The notes below the pieces were generated by a model that saw nothing but the letters and a program-made list of their open reading frames with translations, did no database searches and had not been told where the DNA came from. A DNA stretch of 64,000 bases from Edaphobacter lichenicola (lineage in GTDB: Bacteria; Acidobacteriota; Terriglobia; Terriglobales; Acidobacteriaceae): the NCBI RefSeq assembly GCF_025264645.1, contig NZ_CP073696.1, positions 2,232,001-2,296,000 of the forward strand, read 5' to 3'. Shown piece after piece: positions 16,994 to 24,858 of the stretch. Made by a program: the position numbers and the translations under genes. Numbering within the stretch: the first letter of the stretch is position 1; each line of letters begins with the position of its first letter.

Positions 16994-17217
16994 CAACGTG
17001 TCCCGTACTGTGAACAGAAGAAACCCATGACCCTCGTTAGGATGCTGTCACGTCTTCGCGCGTCTTCCGCCTCAAGCTCCTTCATCCGTTTATTGAACCG
17101 GCGCATATCCTTCGCCTGCTCTTTCGCTCTCAGATGCGCCTCGACCGAATCACGGTCGTCTTTGTCACTGAACCCCATCGGCTTGTATTGCTTCGTAAAC
17201 TTGATCTTGCGTGTCAC
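16993..17217 (-). CDS. Charged coiled-coil small protein, 74 residues
   Basis: The protein is strongly basic at the N-terminus (TRKIKFTKQYKPMGF) and helical afterwards (SVEAHLRAKEQAKDMRRFN, RMKELEAEDARRRD). The start is GTG at 17217 with GGAG 8 bases upstream, lying across the end of the preceding gene, so expression is coupled. A shortened paralogue lies at 16076-16210. The nucleic-acid or ribosome binding suggested by charge is only a guess; the family is unknown to me. Confidence 0.65.
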   Translation of the reverse strand: MTRKIKFTKQYKPMGFSDKDDRDSVEAHLRAKEQAKDMRRFNKRMKELEAEDARRRDSILTRVMGFFCSQYGTR

Positions 17218-17220
17218 TAA

Positions 17221-17523
17221 TTAGTCTCCAAGACATTTCCGAAATCCTACCTGTGTCAGCAGACGGGCAGTGTAAAGTCCTGGAAGTTCGACTTCGTACC
17301 CATTGCGAAGTCTGTCAATCATCTCGGCAGACCTCGGTAGGTCCGTCAGCTGACTCAACACATCAGACAACTCCCGTTCATATATGCGGAACTTGCGGGG
17401 AGGCTGATCACCTTCAAACGCCATTAGTGTCGCATACGCCAATTCGCCTTTGGACCGTCCCATGGTTATCAATTGGGGGACCGCGACGATTTTGTAGAGA
17501 CGGATGATCATTTCCTGGTCCAC
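17221..17523 (-). CDS. Hypothetical protein, 100 residues
   Basis: An unrecognised mixed alpha/beta protein with two hydrophobic strands near the start (IIRLYKIVAVPQLITMG) and a charged helical middle (RKFRIYERELSDVLSQL). The frame opens with GTG at 17523; an ATG four codons in is an alternative. It sits 3 bases before the coiled-coil gene, whose ribosome site overlaps its last codons, so both belong to one transcription unit. No family or function assigned. Confidence 0.6.
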   Translation of the reverse strand: MDQEMIIRLYKIVAVPQLITMGRSKGELAYATLMAFEGDQPPRKFRIYERELSDVLSQLTDLPRSAEMIDRLRNGYEVELPGLYTARLLTQVGFRKCLGD

Positions 17524-17613
17524 GCCTTGATGGAGTACGCGTGTAAGGAAATTTCAGATTTTCGGCTATCAGTCTATTGAGCTGATTCTCCGCCTGATCT
17601 CACCCACCCAACT

Positions 17614-17898
17614 CTATGCCAACCTTCGCCAGTCTTCGCGAAATCCTAAACTTTCCAGCTGATCAGGTTCCAAATTTACGGCCTCGCAGCAAACATCGAG
17701 ACCTTCATTCTCCCAAGCTCTCTTCGCTGTCCAACTCAAGTCAAATATCTCCTCTTCCGACATATTTGCTATCCGAGCCGCCGCTACCAGGACATCAGGA
17801 TTCAGATGAATAGCAGCAAGGAGGGGAGCGCCTTTGGCTGACGCGGTGACTTTCAGGTATCCATCAGGCGTGCGAATGAATGCGAGTCTGTACGTCAT
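17614..17898 (-). CDS. YRLxF-family small protein, copy 1
   Basis: This 94-residue protein starts MTYRLAFIRTPDGYLKVTAS and ends with NEGLDVCCEAVNLEPDQ and FREDWRRLA, closely parallel to copy 2 at 15232-15516. The first third looks like a beta hairpin and the rest helical. It follows an MPAC/CNE gene by 21 bases, the same order as in the second set, so the pair was probably duplicated together. Function unknown. Confidence 0.72.
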   Translation of the reverse strand: MTYRLAFIRTPDGYLKVTASAKGAPLLAAIHLNPDVLVAAARIANMSEEEIFDLSWTAKRAWENEGLDVCCEAVNLEPDQLESLGFREDWRRLA

Positions 17899-17919
17899 GG
17901 AGTCCAGTTTACCAACCTG

Positions 17920-18141
17920 CTAAATTTCGTTGCACTTCTGGCAGCCATCACTATGCTTCACCATCGCGTCATATGTCCACAGAAGATCCGCACGGCTCGT
18001 ACTCGTTCTGGCATGACCTAGTGTGTTAACGCACTCATTTGCTGCCTGCAGGAACTTTAGCGCTAGCTCCAATCTTTCATCACATGCTGGCATCCTCTCG
18101 GTATTCAAAGAGGATAGTAGGGCATCATTTTGTATCGGCAT
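17920..18141 (-). CDS. MPAC/CNE-family small protein, copy 1
   Basis: A 73-residue paralogue of 15839-16060, starting MPIQNDALLSSL with core RMPACDERLELALKFL and C-terminus KHSDGCQKCNEI. ATG 18141 has GAGGT seven bases upstream, so the nine extra codons to 18168 are probably not translated. The conserved cysteines (MPAC, CxxC) and histidine suggest a small metal site. It is first in the pair with YRLxF copy 1. Function unknown. Confidence 0.75.
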   Translation of the reverse strand: MPIQNDALLSSLNTERMPACDERLELALKFLQAANECVNTLGHARTSTSRADLLWTYDAMVKHSDGCQKCNEI

Positions 18142-18238
18142 ATTCTTTACCTCTTTAGATAATTCCACACGATTCTGATGACTGGGAGAGCCAAGCAGAC
18201 GCTCTTTATAGTGATTTGAGGCTCAACTATGTTTCACA

Positions 18239-18511
18239 TTAGTTCTTTCGTTGAACTCGCTGTTTCCGACTTCTAAGCCTATCGAATTGCTCTTGGCTCA
18301 ACTCAATATCGATTGATCCTGGTCTGCGTTCCTTCAGAGTCTGCCTCACCAGCTGAATGTCTCTGAACCGGCAGTTGGCCGATTCCATCAAACCTATGAC
18401 CTTCTCTGCATCATTGAACTCCCAATGGTTTCCGATGAGCGTGTTCCCCTGAAGGAAGCACACGTTGTATCGCAGCATCGTTTCCTGGAAGAACATCTTC
18501 ACGATAGGCAT
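18239..18511 (-). CDS. Hypothetical protein, 90 residues
   Basis: The protein begins MPIVKMFFQETMLRYNVCF, has a beta-rich first half with GNTLIGNHWEF, and a helical basic C-terminus (QEQFDRLRSRKQRVQRK). The longer frame to 18658 overlaps the zinc-ribbon gene and is less likely. It starts 9 bases after the zinc-ribbon gene, so the two form a unit. I do not recognise a family. Confidence 0.6.
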   Translation of the reverse strand: MPIVKMFFQETMLRYNVCFLQGNTLIGNHWEFNDAEKVIGLMESANCRFRDIQLVRQTLKERRPGSIDIELSQEQFDRLRSRKQRVQRKN

Positions 18512-18519
18512 AGATGAAT

Positions 18520-18705
18520 TCACTTGGTAGACGCAGTGCGAGTGTTTCCCCGGATGTCTACAGTGGCGTAGACCCCACCGCAATGTGGGCACCGCGAGTA
18601 ATCCACGGTCAATCGGATGATGTCTGCCGGTCGGATCAGCTTTCCGCATGACGGGCATTTGTCGTAGACAAGCTGAACCGGAGTGATTTTGTATCGCCGT
18701 TTCAT
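18520..18705 (-). CDS. Small zinc-ribbon protein, 61 residues
   Basis: Starting MKRRYKITPVQLVYDKCPSC, the protein has two CxxC pairs (CPSCGK and CPHCGG) about 23 residues apart, a classic single zinc ribbon. It is first of the minus-strand run of small genes. A TATACT sequence at 18712-18717 on the minus strand, only a few bases before the ATG, could be a -10 box of a leaderless transcript; no good -35 box is visible. Single-ribbon proteins often bind nucleic acid or RNA polymerase, but no partner is known here. Confidence 0.6.
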   Translation of the reverse strand: MKRRYKITPVQLVYDKCPSCGKLIRPADIIRLTVDYSRCPHCGGVYATVDIRGNTRTASTK

Positions 18706-18888
18706 TGAGAGAGTATAGACGAACAAAAGGCGAAAATATGTGAAAAACTATAATAAGTATATTAGGCGGCGATTTCCCTAATTGCTCCGTAACTTACGAG
18801 AAGGTTTTCGTTGATAATCCGAGTTCGCTCATGACACTGCGATACTGTAGGTTCTACATGGGCCAATCTCACTGAGGAAATCGTCCAT

Positions 18889-19245
18889 ATGCCTGAGACC
18901 AATGCGGCTTCACCCACCCTCACAACCGAGACGAAGCATTATCGGAATGACGTAGTCCTTGTGATTTGTCACGGTCGGCTAGTCGCGGGTTCCGAAGGCA
19001 TTCTTTACACTACTGTTCACCAACTCATCCCAACAAAGAAGAGAATTATCCTTGATCTGGCGGATCTTCAGCACACAGACAGCCTCGGTCTTGGCACGCT
19101 TACGCGCCTATATGTATCGGCTAAGTCGGCGGGTTGCAGTTTAGAGCTAATGCATTTGAGCAAGCAGATTCGACATCTGCTGGGGCTGACAAATCTCTTC
19201 GAGGTTTTTACGGTTATCGCAGAGAGTGGCGTCAAGTTTATCTGA
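18889..19245 (+). CDS. STAS-domain anti-sigma factor antagonist-like protein
   Basis: A single-domain STAS protein (118 residues). The strand-helix pattern RIILDLADLQHTDSLGLGTL contains the serine (DSLGLG) that is phosphorylated in SpoIIAA/RsbV-type antagonists. These proteins release sigma factors by binding anti-sigma kinases when dephosphorylated. No kinase or sigma gene is next to it. A bare STAS protein can also take part in transporter or stressosome-like control, so the partner is open. Confidence 0.88.
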   Translation: MPETNAASPTLTTETKHYRNDVVLVICHGRLVAGSEGILYTTVHQLIPTKKRIILDLADLQHTDSLGLGTLTRLYVSAKSAGCSLELMHLSKQIRHLLGLTNLFEVFTVIAESGVKFI

Positions 19246-19315
19246 CACCAACTGTCTAAACGGGTTCACTGCCCATAGCCGAATAGAACGACCATCGTTC
19301 TAGAACTCATGGACA

Positions 19316-19344
19316 AATGAAAAAGCCGCCACGTTAGGGCGGCT
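19316..19344 (-). terminator. Rho-independent terminator after PEP-CTERM gene
   Basis: Seven-base stem AGCCGCC/GGCGGCT with a seven-base loop; on the minus strand it is followed by five T residues. It lies 16 bases after the PEP-CTERM stop codon and between convergent genes. Confidence 0.8.
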
Positions 19345-19359
19345 CATGTTGATCACTGG

Positions 19360-19704
19360 CTACGAACGAGAGAGCTTGCGTCTAGCGAATCCGACCATTC
19401 CTATCATCCCCGTCCCAAATAGAGCTAAGGTTGAAGGCTCAGGTGTGATTGTCAGGATTTCTTCACCGATTGCCGAATTGGAGTCGAATGAAGTGATGTA
19501 GAGATTTCCCAATGAGGTTTGAATGAAACCAGGACACGGTGTGGACGATCCATAACAGTCATCAACCACGTCTCCACCACAAAATATCGGACCAATGGTT
19601 TCAGGAGTAGCTGGAGCACTTAGCCCATCGTCATGAGCGTTGTCCTCGGTGTTGTCATGGCTTTTATCGCTTACGGTCGCTTCGCGCTCACTCCGCTCTA
19701 GCGC
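19360..19704 (-). pseudogene. C-terminal remnant of a PEP-CTERM sorted protein
   Basis: The frame ends with a PEP-CTERM sorting signal: TPEPSTLALFGTGMIG, a hydrophobic helix, and the basic end RRKLSRS. Exported proteins with this tag are processed by exosortase in exopolysaccharide-producing bacteria. The frame is open back to a stop at 19705 but has no start codon before a doubtful GTG at 19569, and no signal peptide, so the 5' part is missing. It keeps its terminator. I read this as a truncated gene; the region just upstream (19680-19760) shows no family similarity. Confidence 0.6.
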
Positions 19705-19867
19705 TCAACGAGCGGTCCTTACGAGTCGCTGATCGTCGGTGATCGATACTGACCGCGAGCGCGAATCGTGAGAAATGCTCTATCGCCCAGATGTGCGCGG
19801 AACTCGGGCTCCGATATCCTTGCGGATAGAAGTGTCACCGAACCAGGCGAGCCAAGAAGGAGAAGTG

Positions 19868-20197
19868 ATGCCCGCTTGTCTAATTTCATTGTGCAGAGAC
19901 GTTACTGACCGCAAGCGCCTCGAAGATTACTGGGCCAATGTTGCGCCATCGTTTGAGGGAGTTGAAGCTAAGCCTCTTGTCGCCTATGCGCCGTTCGAGG
20001 TTCTTGAAGGCAATGGTGGTGTGCTAGGAGTCGTCCTGTTTGAGTTTTCTTCGATGGAAGAGGCTCGGCATTGGTACACCAGCCCTGCCTATCAGGAAGT
20101 GAAGAAGCGTCGCGAGGGGGCAGCGGACTTTGATCTAATCCTCGTGGAAGGTAAGATTGTACCGGCCGCACAGCGAATGCCGAAGTCCAGTTCCTGA
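19868..20197 (+). CDS. DUF1330 family protein
   Basis: A 109-residue protein with the DUF1330 dimeric ferredoxin-like fold pattern: MPACLISLCRDVTD at the start, EVLEGNGGVLGVVLFEF in the middle, ARHWYTSPAYQEVKKRR and a final DLILVEG. The start at 19868 is decided by GGAG five bases upstream and by the family's usual MPA- beginning; the frame is open further back without a ribosome site. These small cytoplasmic proteins have no settled function. It is isolated from other genes. Confidence 0.85.
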   Translation: MPACLISLCRDVTDRKRLEDYWANVAPSFEGVEAKPLVAYAPFEVLEGNGGVLGVVLFEFSSMEEARHWYTSPAYQEVKKRREGAADFDLILVEGKIVPAAQRMPKSSS

Positions 20198-20339
20198 ATC
20201 GCCGCCGAACAATTCTCGCCGCGCGCGACGCGGAGTGTTGTCATGTTATTGGGATGTCGGATTTACGGTGTGATCGCCCCACTCCCGCGAAGAGCGTTTA
20301 TCATTAGCAAACTTCGGACACACGCAGCATAATGCTGAC

Positions 20340-22388
20340 ATGACCCGACGATCCCTACCGAAAATCATTCTGGCACTCGTCTTACAGACGTGCGGTTTAT
20401 CGAGCATTCTGGGCCAGTCAATCGTGAAGCAGTCGACCATTTGGGCCAGCATCTCCGACCTCGCATCCTTCGAGCAAACTGAAGAACAGCACATGGCTGC
20501 TTCCCAAACTGCGATTGAAAAGCTGCTACATGTCTCCAGCAGGCGCACTGTCGGCAACACTCTGGCTCCTTATGATGACGCCTTCGACCATCTGCAGGAG
20601 GCGCAGGAACTTGCCGGTCTGATGCTGTCGATCCATCCGGATGCGTCGTTTCGCGACCGTGCCACCGCAGTGAGGGCCAGAATCGATCAGCGGCTCTCCG
20701 AGTTGTCAGTCAATCGCGATGTGTACGACGCGCTGAGTACGGTGGACCTTTCGGCTACGGACCCAGGTACACGGTATTACGTAACTCGGGAGCTGCTATT
20801 GTTCAGGCTCGCGGGCGTTGACAAGGACGAACTTACCAGAAAGAAGCTGACCAAACTACGGACTCAACTGTCACTGGCGCAGTCAGCATTTGAGCGGAAT
20901 ATCGCCGACGGGAACCACACTATCGAGGTGACCGATCTCCATCAACTCGATGGCCTGCCGCAAGACTACATCGACAAGCACAAGCCGGATGCAAAGGGCG
21001 TTGTCCATCTATCCACTCGCTACAACGACTACTTGCCGGTCATGACCTTTGCCAGCAACGACGCTCTGCGGAAACGCATGTCAGAGGCAAACGGTGAAAA
21101 GGCCTACCCGGAGAACGATAGTGTTCTACGGCAGATGATGCAGATCCGCTTCACCATCGCCCGTCTGCTTGGCTTTTCCTCTTGGAGTGATATGAACGCC
21201 CAGGATAAGATGATTGGCAGCGGGCCGGCGATTGCCAGCTTCATCTCCTCTTTGGACGCGACTGTGCGGCCGTTCGAACAGCGAGAGTTTGATCTCCTGT
21301 TGGCGGAAAAGCGTAAGTCTGACCCGCAGGCAAAGCTGGTAGTAGTCAATGAATATCAGCGACTCTCGGAACTGGTGCGCCGCTCAAAATATGACTTCAA
21401 CTCGGAGTCTGTGCGCGCCTACTTTCCATACGATCGCGTCCAGCCAGGAGTCCTTAATACGGCATCCCGGCTCTTTGGTCTTCAGTTTCACCAGGAAGCT
21501 GAAGCACAGGCTTGGGATCTCTCTGTTCAGACCTGGGACGTGCTGGAAGGCGGTAAGGCGATCGGGCGTTTCTATCTCGACATGCACCCTCGACCCGGCA
21601 AGTACAACCACAACTCCACCATGACTACCGTGACCGGGCTTCGTGACAGGCGTCTGCCCGAGGGCGTTCTAGTCTGCAATTTCCCTGCTTCTACCGCAGC
21701 TGATCCCGGCCTCATGCAATACCAAGATGTGGTGACCTTTTTCCATGAGTTTGGTCACCTGATGCATCACATCCTCGCTGGTCGGCAGCAGTGGGCGGGT
21801 ACGAGCGGCATATCTGCGGAGCAGGATTTCAACGAGGCACCTTCTCAGATGCTTGAGGAATGGATGCATAACCCTGTTGTTCTCGCTTCATTCGCTCGCC
21901 ACTACAAGACAGGTGAGCCAATACCCGGAGACCTGGTGCGTCGCATGAATCACGCCCTTACTTTCGGACGCGCCACTTTGGTCGCCAATCAGAATGCTGC
22001 AGCAGCCCTCTCGTACGACATATACAACAGCGATCCGAAAGACCTCGATCCCTATGTGCTGGGCAGAGAAGAGCGTCATCACTACACGCTGTTCGAGCCA
22101 CCTCCAAACTCGCACGGCGTTGCGAGCTTCATTCACCTCGGCAATTATTCGTCGATGTACTACGTCTATATGTGGGACAAGGTCATCGCCGAGGACCTTT
22201 ACGCCCAGTTCAACGCCGGAAACCCATTCGCGGGTAATGCCCCCTCGCGATACCGGCACGAAGTATTGGAGCCGGGCGGATCAAGGTCCGCGAATGACTC
22301 TGTCAGACAGTTTCTGCATCGGCCAGTGAACATGGATGCGATGAAACGATGGCTCAACGAAGAGTTCTTGGAAACATCCGGTGGCTGA
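20340..22388 (+). CDS. M3 family metallopeptidase, exported oligopeptidase
   Basis: A 682-residue zinc peptidase of the thimet oligopeptidase/oligopeptidase A clan. The zinc site HEFGHLMHH is at about residue 469, with the third ligand glutamate in FNEAPSQMLEEW at about 499. A hydrophobic signal sequence (IILALVLQTCGLSSILGQS) occupies residues 9-27, so it is probably exported to the periplasm, where it would cut short peptides. Length agrees with the family. It stands alone on the plus strand. Confidence 0.93.
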   Translation: MTRRSLPKIILALVLQTCGLSSILGQSIVKQSTIWASISDLASFEQTEEQHMAASQTAIEKLLHVSSRRTVGNTLAPYDDAFDHLQEAQELAGLMLSIHPDASFRDRATAVRARIDQRLSELSVNRDVYDALSTVDLSATDPGTRYYVTRELLLFRLAGVDKDELTRKKLTKLRTQLSLAQSAFERNIADGNHTIEVTDLHQLDGLPQDYIDKHKPDAKGVVHLSTRYNDYLPVMTFASNDALRKRMSEANGEKAYPENDSVLRQMMQIRFTIARLLGFSSWSDMNAQDKMIGSGPAIASFISSLDATVRPFEQREFDLLLAEKRKSDPQAKLVVVNEYQRLSELVRRSKYDFNSESVRAYFPYDRVQPGVLNTASRLFGLQFHQEAEAQAWDLSVQTWDVLEGGKAIGRFYLDMHPRPGKYNHNSTMTTVTGLRDRRLPEGVLVCNFPASTAADPGLMQYQDVVTFFHEFGHLMHHILAGRQQWAGTSGISAEQDFNEAPSQMLEEWMHNPVVLASFARHYKTGEPIPGDLVRRMNHALTFGRATLVANQNAAAALSYDIYNSDPKDLDPYVLGREERHHYTLFEPPPNSHGVASFIHLGNYSSMYYVYMWDKVIAEDLYAQFNAGNPFAGNAPSRYRHEVLEPGGSRSANDSVRQFLHRPVNMDAMKRWLNEEFLETSGG

Positions 22389-22434
22389 GCTGTGCACGGA
22401 AGCATCGGGCAGTCTCCTCTAAAGTGTACTCGTC

Positions 22435-22463
22435 CTCATAACCCAAAGGTCGCAGGTTCATCG
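22435..22463 (+). other. tRNA fragment (anticodon loop to T-arm), possible attachment-site remnant
   Basis: The sequence CTCATAACCC, then AAAGGTCGCAGGTTC, matches the anticodon loop (CAT), 3' anticodon stem, variable loop and start of the T-arm of a methionine-type tRNA. The anticodon 5' stem does not pair and similarity ends after GGTTC, so it is not a tRNA gene. Short tRNA 3' pieces like this are often left by integrative elements that used the tRNA as attachment site. No integrase gene is nearby. Confidence 0.5.
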
Positions 22464-22512
22464 GAGGCCTCATCAACAGTCGTATTTTTGAGGTCATCAC
22501 CTAAATGTGAAA

Positions 22513-22532
22513 AGGTGGCCTCGAGGCCACCT
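22513..22532 (-). terminator. Hairpin terminator, probably bidirectional
   Basis: Perfect stem AGGTGGCC/GGCCACCT with TCGA loop. On the minus strand it is followed by TTTTC, after the YciE/YciF-type gene; on the plus strand by CTTTTAG. It lies between convergent genes. Confidence 0.75.
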
Positions 22533-22546
22533 CTTTTAGATTTGCT

Positions 22547-23135
22547 TTACTTATTGCGTCTGAGTGTAGGGACGGCTTTCTTCTCGTCCTCACGACTCTT
22601 TCGAGCGGACTCTTTTTCCTTCGAAGTTTTCGGCTTCTTCTCCTGATCTTCGGGCTGTTGTGCAGACTCCCGCAAAATAGGCTTCGCCGCGGCCAAGATA
22701 TTCTTCGCTGCATTTAGCTCTTCATTGAGGTTCTGCGTGAGCAGAGATACAACGTCCTTCAGACCGAGCGCCTGAGCCATTGCGATGGTTGCAGTGTATC
22801 CTGCAATCTCGTAGTGTTCGGTTCTGAGTGCCGCTCCCACAATGCCGGAGTCAAAGGATGGACCTTCCTGATCCTTTTCCAGCGCATCTGCACCTTCCTC
22901 GATGACACCCTCCATTCCGTTGCAGTGCTCGCCGGTTGGCTTTTCTTCAAGAATCTCAAATACCTGTTTCAGCCGTAGGACTTGTCCCTTGGTCTCCTCC
23001 AGATGAGCCGTGAAGAGGTCTTTCAGTTGCGGGTTGATTGCACCCTTGGCCCATCTTCGGGAGGGCTTTTACCAACTGATTTTCCGCGCTTTACATGTCT
23101 CGGAGTTCGTCAACTAAAACGTCGTTTAGTGCCAC
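22547..23135 (-). pseudogene. Broken YciE/YciF-type (DUF892) ferritin-like gene
   Basis: The C-terminal part (22547-23048) encodes a typical DUF892 protein: FTAHLEETKGQVLRLKQVF, MEGVIEEGADALE, RTEHYEIAGY (with the conserved E and H of the ferritin-like helix), plus a lysine-rich tail. Two lesions separate it from its N-terminus. One extra G near 23048-23052 shifts the frame after ALPKM, and a TAA at 23091-23093 replaces the expected tyrosine codon in LRDM-x-SAEN. Upstream sequence (LNDVLVDELRDM) is clearly the family start. An internal start could still make a short protein. The family is stress-related and di-iron-like. Confidence 0.75.
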
Positions 23136-23355
23136 GGGTGACCTACTTTTTTCTATTTGAATTTGGATGTCAGAAAGCCGAGTTTCCCCTAAAACAACAC
23201 CAGAGCGGCTCCATGCTTTCGTAATCTGAGATGCAAAAAAACAGCTAATTGTGACCGTAAGATGTGTTTCTTAGTGAGTCAGCCTAATACGTACTGAAGT
23301 AGACGGTAGACTGACGAAGCAGCGAACCAGCTCGATGAAAAGGAAGCGAAACTCT

Positions 23356-23559
23356 ATGTCGCATAGATCACTTAGAAAACCTGTTGTTCGAATCGCACTG
23401 ACGGCTGTGGCAAGCCTAGTCGGCTTGACTGCCCTAACCGGATGTCTGGTCGCTGGGGTTTCGAGCAATGGAGGCGCGTTTTTATGGCCCGGCGGGTTAG
23501 GCCTGGTAGTAATCATTCTCCTTGTGGTTTTCCTCCTGCGGCGCCGCGCCAAACTATAA
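23356..23559 (+). CDS. Small lipoprotein-like membrane protein
   Basis: After a basic N-terminus and a hydrophobic segment there is a lipobox-like ALTGC, followed by LVAGVSSNGGAFLWPGG, a second hydrophobic stretch LGLVVIILLVVFLL and an arginine-rich end. Cleavage at the cysteine would leave a lipid-anchored protein of about 45 residues with one membrane helix. The ATG at 23335 is an alternative start. A frameshifted paralogue is present at 55110-55285. Function unknown. Confidence 0.65.
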   Translation: MSHRSLRKPVVRIALTAVASLVGLTALTGCLVAGVSSNGGAFLWPGGLGLVVIILLVVFLLRRRAKL

Positions 23560-23590
23560 CCAGAAAGAGTTGCGATATAAGGATGACGGA

Positions 23591-24250
23591 ATGAGGACGG
23601 CAGCTCCTCTCTTTAAGGACGATTCCAAATATGCGTATCCCCGCGACTATCTAGGGCCGGGCACTGCAATTCTGGAAGGGTTCGCCCTCCAGTATGAGGC
23701 TTTGATCCAAAATGCCTTGTTAGAGATTGCCGACCAGTCGCCTTTCCGACATATGACAACACCGGGCGGCTTTCGCATGTCCGTTGCCATGACGAACTGC
23801 GGCGCTTTGGGTTGGGTTACGGATCGGAAAGGTTACCGATACGACTCTGTCGATCCAGATACGGGATCACCCTGGCCAGCGATGCCGGCATTGTTTTTTC
23901 AACTGGCGCAACGCGCGGCTAATGAAGCTGGATTTCCAGAATTTGCGCCGGAAGGCTGTCTCATCAATCGCTATGAGCCAGGCGCGAAGCTTAGTCTGCA
24001 TCAGGATAAGGATGAGCTCGATTTCACCGCACCCATTGTCTCGGTCTCTCTCGGTCTCCCTGCGATGTTTGTGTTCGGGGGAGATCAGCGTTCAGATAAG
24101 ACCGTTCGCATTCCAGTTGTTCATGGTGATGTCCTGGTGTGGGGAGGCCCGGCACGCAAGCGTTATCACGGCGTTCTACCGCTGAAAAAAGGTGTCCATC
24201 CAGTCTTTGGCGGACACCGCTATAACCTAACCTTCCGCAAGGCCCGATAG
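23591..24250 (+). CDS. alkB: DNA oxidative demethylase AlkB
   Basis: AlkB is an Fe(II)/2-oxoglutarate dioxygenase that removes methyl groups from 1-methyladenine and 3-methylcytosine in DNA and RNA. The iron ligands are visible in LHQDKDE (His and Asp) and RYHGVLPL (distal His), and the 2-oxoglutarate-binding arginines in HRYNLTFR at the C-terminus. NRYEPGAKLSLHQDKDE is diagnostic of AlkB. I place the start at ATG 23591, giving 219 residues, near the E. coli length. It adds to the DNA-damage gene content of the window. Confidence 0.95.
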   Translation: MRTAAPLFKDDSKYAYPRDYLGPGTAILEGFALQYEALIQNALLEIADQSPFRHMTTPGGFRMSVAMTNCGALGWVTDRKGYRYDSVDPDTGSPWPAMPALFFQLAQRAANEAGFPEFAPEGCLINRYEPGAKLSLHQDKDELDFTAPIVSVSLGLPAMFVFGGDQRSDKTVRIPVVHGDVLVWGGPARKRYHGVLPLKKGVHPVFGGHRYNLTFRKAR

Positions 24251-24371
24251 GACGCCCAGATTTACCATAAGATCATGGATCCGAGGCTCGAGGACATGTC
24301 GACGTGGACAGAAATAACGAGGCATGGGCAGCTGCGTTCCTTTGTGGATAATGAAGGGAATTCTGGCTTGA

Positions 24372-24539
24372 GCAGAACGCTTCCAAGCAAACCAAGTAGG
24401 CAAACCTACGGGCAAAGGGCACGAAGTCGCATGGGAGTTTGCTGGTCGTGGGGGCTCATACACTGGCCGCATGATGATCGACGGTGAAATTTACACGCCC
24501 TCCGAAGCAACGAAGAAGTTTCTCGCTCAGAGCGATTGA
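24372..24539 (+). pseudogene. Small ORF remnant without start codon
   Basis: A 55-codon frame, opened by a stop at 24369, reads AERFQANQVGKPTGKGHEVA, then WEFAGRGGSYTGRMMIDGEI and ends TKKFLAQSD. Composition looks like real protein, but no start codon precedes it except an internal ATG pair. The sequence before it gives no matching frame. I suspect a decayed small gene; low certainty. Confidence 0.3.
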
Positions 24540-24561
24540 ACGCCACGTCAATACCCTACGA

Positions 24562-24858
24562 CTAGACGGTCGAAGGATGAAGTCGGCGTGCCGTGCCGAG
24601 TCGGAGTAACGCGAGTTGATCGTCGTTCAACTCAACTTCTTCGCAGCATGAAGGAGTCTTAGCGGGACCAAAGCCAATCTGAACCGCCGTTCGAATTGCC
24701 TGTTCGACCTCTGGGCTCAGTCCACCATGACCGACCAGGTTTAGAAACACCTGATCGTCGTCGTACATCGAAATGACCTGCTCTGAAATCCGCCCGGCGC
24801 TAGCGCTGACTCGCAGTAGACCCTCATGTGTTTTGCTGAAAGACAGCCGATAGAGCAT
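24562..24858 (-). CDS. YRLxF-family small protein, distant copy 3
   Basis: A 98-residue protein starting MLYRLSFSKTHEGLLRVSAS, sharing the start pattern xYRLxFxKTxxGxLxVxAS with the copies at 15232 and 17614. The C-terminal half also keeps a CC pair (TPSCCEEVELNDDQLALL). It is alone here, about 6 kb from the main cluster, with no MPAC/CNE partner. Function unknown. Confidence 0.65.
   Translation of the reverse strand: MLYRLSFSKTHEGLLRVSASAGRISEQVISMYDDDQVFLNLVGHGGLSPEVEQAIRTAVQIGFGPAKTPSCCEEVELNDDQLALLRLGTARRLHPSTV

Noticed and set aside
14128..18705. Possible CRISPR or prophage region suggested by the many short repeated units
   Set aside because: The repeats are coding paralogues of 65-80 percent similarity by eye, not short direct repeats with spacers, and no phage structural, integrase or cas gene is present.
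19775..19867. N-terminal extension of the DUF1330 frame that, with VTDRKRLED, looks like the end of a PAS domain
   Set aside because: The DUF1330 domain itself starts MPAC and has a good ribosome site at 19868; the VTD-K pattern is also normal for DUF1330. No PAS core is present upstream.
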